Shown here: positions 60,943-64,000 of the stretch, piece by piece
How the letters are laid out: each line of letters starts with the position of its first letter
Position numbering within the stretch: position 1 is the stretch's first letter
NCBI GenBank assembly: GCA_018398585.1
Contig: JAGTTD010000001.1
Location: 39,943,938 to 40,007,937, forward strand
Direction: 5' to 3'
Origin: Simmondsia chinensis
Taxonomy: Eukaryota; Streptophyta; Magnoliopsida; Caryophyllales; Simmondsiaceae
DNA: 64,000 nt
The notes under the pieces: generated by a model
Database searches by the model: none
What the model was told of the DNA's origin: nothing
The model's input: only the letters and a program-made list of their open reading frames with translations
Translations under genes and position numbers: made by a program

Positions 60943-61496
60943 TAGGCCCTCAACTCGACGCCTAGTACGACGCTAGGTCTCGGGTTCAATGAGAGAGACT
61001 TGTCATCTGTGTGACAGCAAGCACAAATTGAAAATTACTATCCCGAGTGTGATGTGCTTGGTACCTGCGTTAGAGATACTAAAAGGATGAGCATTTGCTC
61101 TTAATGGACCTGGTTCTAGAACTTATTGAATGTCACGTCGCGGGGACATGATCAATGAGGTCCACCTTAGTGTGTGTTGAAGTTTGGCCGCTTCAAAGGG
61201 GTGATTTTTGACTAAGGGTTTGGCCCTAAAATACTCACGAAGGGTACAGGACACAAGGCCACAAATGTGTCGATCTGGGAGGTGTAGGGTGTGTACGGGA
61301 AGTACGCCTAGTGCGTGATTGGATAGTCGGTTAGTCAAATGGGTTGTATGGTTCAAAGCTTGGTCTACCATTCTCGATCCGATTAACTGTATGGTCCTTT
61401 CACTAGCCAGGGGTTCAATCGGGAGACACCCATGTTGATGCACGACATGGCATCCTTTATTCGAGATGCAATAGTGAGATTGATTGTATTTTGAAA

Positions 61497-61508
61497 ATGG
61501 TGGGGGAT
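61497..61508 (+). other. Polypurine tract of copia element
   Basis: ATGGTGGGGGAT directly before the right LTR, the usual plus-strand priming site for reverse transcription. Confidence 0.75.
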
Positions 61509-62236
61509 TGTTAGTGTATTTTCAAAATATATATTGTATAATACGTGTATATATATGTTAAAGGTTGTTTATGTATGTATAAGATGTATTTGAGAATGTC
61601 CCGACACTTATTTGAATGTTTAAGAGCTTGTTGGGGGTGTGTGTCGACACATGGGCCATGTGTGTCGACACACAATCTTACAGAACGGTAGGGAGACAGC
61701 TGTGTGTCAACACATACATCTGTACAGAAGCGCACTGAGGGGATCGTCGACACACAGACTTACAGTAAGTCCATGTGTCGACCTGTGTGTCGACACACAG
61801 CTTCGACACACAGGTCGGTTTTGATGGTTTGTCTGCGCGGTTTCTTCCCTGTTCTTTTATACATTAATGGCTCTTTGTTTTGGGACGTCCTTGTACACAC
61901 AATACATACATATTACTCCCCTCTTTTGATGGAAAAAGAATGAATCAAAAACACAAGGGAAATCAAGTGTGAAAGAAGTTTGCATTCAAAGTGTTCTTGT
62001 GTTCTTGTGTGAGTTTACAAGTGTGTGTTGATTAAAATCTGATCAATCTCTAGTCATCTCTTTCAATCTCTCCCCATATACATCTTCACTCCATTTTTGG
62101 TTGTTGTTGTATCCCCGAGGATATTTCATATACCGAAATAAGCCTGAAAGAAAGTGATTACACGGCCTCAACACCTGAGATCTTTGGATACCCGGTTGCA
62201 AGTATTTTGCAAGTATTTTGACATTTTGTTCTAACA
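61509..62236 (+). repeat. 3' LTR of copia element
   Basis: 728 bp, matching the left LTR closely. The palindrome array is reduced: the first pair (cores 61643 and 61664) keeps its 21-bp spacing, the next site is mutated (GTCAAC at 61706), its partner is gone, and one half-site (61746) follows. Two more cores lie at 61777 and 61789. The TATA-like site reads TATACAT. A CTTGTGTT duplication near 61995 is private to this copy. Confidence 0.92.
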
Positions 62237-62241
62237 AATAC

Positions 62242-62881
62242 CTTTAAATAACAAATGTCTAGATTTAAATGAAATTGGAAATATTAACACATATTTAAAT
62301 ATTTTAATTTCTGACTCTATCTCCTTTTTAGATGCTCAAACTAAGAATATTTTTTTAAATTTTAAAGAGCTTAAAATAAACAATTATGACTCATAAACAT
62401 AATTTCCTGTTGGGACATTTTCCCTGCCTTGGCGAAGCTCCTTTGAAGTACTCATTTGCTGTATTTGTTGCTAAATTGATCTTTTCATATTTCGTATTTA
62501 ATAAATTTTATCCTTTAATAAAGAAACTTCATAATTATTTAAAAATTGAAATAAACTATGTTTTATCTGTTAAATTGTTTGTAAGTATGTCATATTTTAA
62601 TTATTACTCTTTGAAAAAATGAAATGAGGAGCTGAAGTAAAGGCGCATGTAAGTGCTTAGAAATGTATTAGTGTTGTAAATATTGTATATTTGTCGGGTA
62701 TAATTTTTAGAGTCAAATTTAGATATTATTAAATATTGTATAAAATAAGAAATTATATAATATATATATATTATATGTATATATATACTCAATTTCTATA
62801 TATATACTCAATTTCTTCGCGGTTAAGAATTTTAACCGCCCCTCTTTTTCTATATATACACCTGTATACACACACATAAAA

Positions 62882-62912
<31 letters not shown>

Positions 62913-63104
62913 GGAAAAGAAAGGAGAGAGTGAGATGCGAGAGTATTGAGGGGACTTTGGGAGAAATATAATAATATAATATTCTTTCGATCTGATACAA
63001 AATACTTGCTATTTTTCTTTAAGCTTATTCGGCTTCATCCTTTTATTATTTTCCTATAAAGTATAATATCTCTATAATTTTATAACAATTAGAATATTAT
63101 TTTA
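62242..63104. other. AT-rich intergenic region without genes
   Basis: Nothing coding is supported. Low-complexity tracts include a TA-rich run (62754-62790) and an A run leading into (CA)n at 62876-62912. Confidence 0.6.
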
Positions 63105-63291
63105 TATTATTTATCAAAAAATCATGCAGGCGCTCAAATACTTCAGGTTGGGGGTCCTCGGAAACAGCTTCCTTTCCACTCGGAAGGGGTTAGGCTGCGT
63201 ACTTCCACCCCTCCCAGACCCTACTTTCTGGGGGAGCCGCGAGGCACTGGGACTGTTGTTGTTGTTGTTGTATTATTTATCAAAAAATCAT
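63105..63291 (+). mobile_element. Short RTE-derived or SINE-like insertion with perfect 21-bp TSD
   Basis: A 145-bp insertion (63126-63270) ending in (TTG)n, flanked by identical 21-bp copies of a TATTATTTATC-AAAAAATCAT sequence (63105-63125 and 63271-63291). Its body (TACTTCAGGTTGGGGGTCC, GCTGCGTAC, GGCACT) is homologous to the 3' end of the LINE at 36950-37091. It is therefore either a strongly 5'-truncated RTE copy or a SINE that borrowed the RTE tail. The perfect duplication suggests recent insertion. Confidence 0.88.
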
Positions 63292-63772
63292 ATTACTACA
63301 TGTCATCTAGTATTTTGCAAAACAGTAGAATACATTTTAAAAAATATTCCCTTATAGATTAAAGAATTAGATGATGGTTATTCTCTATAGTAAATAACAA
63401 TCAATAATATCCCATTTACCATATGCTTGAACTATATTCTCAAAAGTTCTACTGCAGCTATCGTTTAAATGCGCCCTTGGTGAAGGAATTTTCTAGATGT
63501 GCCATTACTAATAACACAAGACAACATTTATTTAAAAAAAAGTTCCCCAACTCTTAAGACAATGTACCATAACTCAATGTAATGTAGCACAACTAGACAA
63601 AATTACAACAACGACAATGACAAATCCAGTGCCTCAAGGATCATTTATGCTAATTGTTCAAGATTAAATAACAAAGATACCATCAATTTTATAAAATTTA
63701 TCACAAAGTATAGGGTCGTTTATGCTAATATCACTCACAAGTATTTGTTTCTTCTATAATTGTACCATATCC
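63292..63772. other. Intergenic, nothing recognised
   Basis: AT-rich sequence with no supported gene, repeat boundary or RNA. Confidence 0.5.
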
Positions 63773-64000
63773 TGATGCAGTCAAAAACGTTTAAGCAAAA
63801 AGATGAGTCCTACATTGGTGAGACGGCTTAGGAAATATCAATTTATAAACCTAAGGAGCTACTCTACTCATCGCCAATTGGTTTTAGGATGTAACCTCCT
63901 TCGGTATATAAAAATGGTATCAGAGCCGTCAATCCTCGATTCGATTCCTAGGAGCTTGGATAAGTATGGAACAGATGCTGCGTTAGAGTCTTGCTTGGTC
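63773..64000 (+). mobile_element. Possible short-LTR (TRIM-like) element entering from the right
   Basis: GAGTCCTACATTGGTGAGACGG (63805-63826) and the GGATGTAACCTCCTTCGG stretch are typical of short plant LTRs. TGGTATCAGAGCC (63915-63927) matches the primer-binding site complementary to initiator Met tRNA. The LTR start is uncertain, and the rest lies outside the window. Confidence 0.5.

Larger units (their letters stand above)
56235..62241 (+). mobile_element. Nearly complete Ty1/copia element with 5-bp TSD
   Basis: LTRs at 56240-56993 and 61509-62236, starting TGTTAGTG and ending TAACA, are flanked by a perfect AATAC duplication (56235-56239 and 62237-62241). The internal order is gag, protease, integrase, reverse transcriptase, RNase H, which defines copia. 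A polypurine tract GGTGGGGGAT lies just before the right LTR. The coding region is one polyprotein broken by a few single-base indels and nonsense codons, so the element is young but defective. 60943-61496 is non-coding 3' sequence. The bases after the left LTR do not match the usual initiator Met primer site. Confidence 0.95.

Overview
The window is repeat-rich nuclear DNA of a flowering plant, most likely a eudicot. Evidence: AT-rich intergenic sequence, a small secreted cysteine-rich gene of the plant prolamin-like (ECA1/EC1-type, PF05617) family, a chromodomain-bearing Ty3 element, two Ty1/copia elements, an RTE-type LINE with a (TTG)n tail, and hAT-like and Mutator-like non-autonomous elements with perfect target-site duplications (TSDs). 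I cannot name the species. There is no sign of bacterial or organellar genes.

Left two thirds (1 to 44066) is a head-to-tail tandem array. The basic unit is about 6.43 kb. Boundaries read directly from the repeated junction are: unit 0 (tail only) 1-471, A 472-8160, B 8161-14603, C 14604-21036, D 21037-27760, E 27761-37624, F 37625-44066. Each of A to F carries one minus-strand copy of a small secreted prolamin-like gene. Copies C and D are intact (127 aa). Copy B has lost its last 12 residues. Copies A, E and F are broken by, respectively, a nonsense codon, a 17-bp deletion in the signal peptide and a 1-bp deletion. The size differences come from insertions: a Ty3 chromovirus at the same site in A and D, each copy deleted differently, and an RTE LINE in E. 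Every internal unit junction lies inside a truncated Mutator-like inverted-repeat element. The full-length version of that element, with a 9-bp TSD, survives only at the distal end of the array (43726-44380), so it marks the duplication breakpoint.

44390 to 48935 is degenerate intergenic DNA with a clean hAT-type MITE (45050-45661), possible LTR remnants, and two old, diverged copies of part of the tandem unit in opposite orientations (about 46310-46940 and 47030-47395).

48936 to 55228 is an old minus-strand Ty1/copia element with LTRs of about 1.13 kb and an interior reduced to non-coding DNA plus a trace of RNase H. 55229 to 56234 holds an imperfect inverted-repeat element. 56240 to 62236 is a nearly complete plus-strand Ty1/copia element flanked by AATAC. 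Its LTR carries a regular array of TGTGTCGACACA palindromes just upstream of a TATA-like box. The last 1.8 kb has a short RTE/SINE-like fragment with a perfect 21-bp TSD and, at the right edge, a primer-binding-site motif that suggests another short-LTR element leaving the window.

The only plausible functional host genes are the prolamin-like copies in C and D, perhaps also B. The rest records array expansion, transposon insertion and decay.
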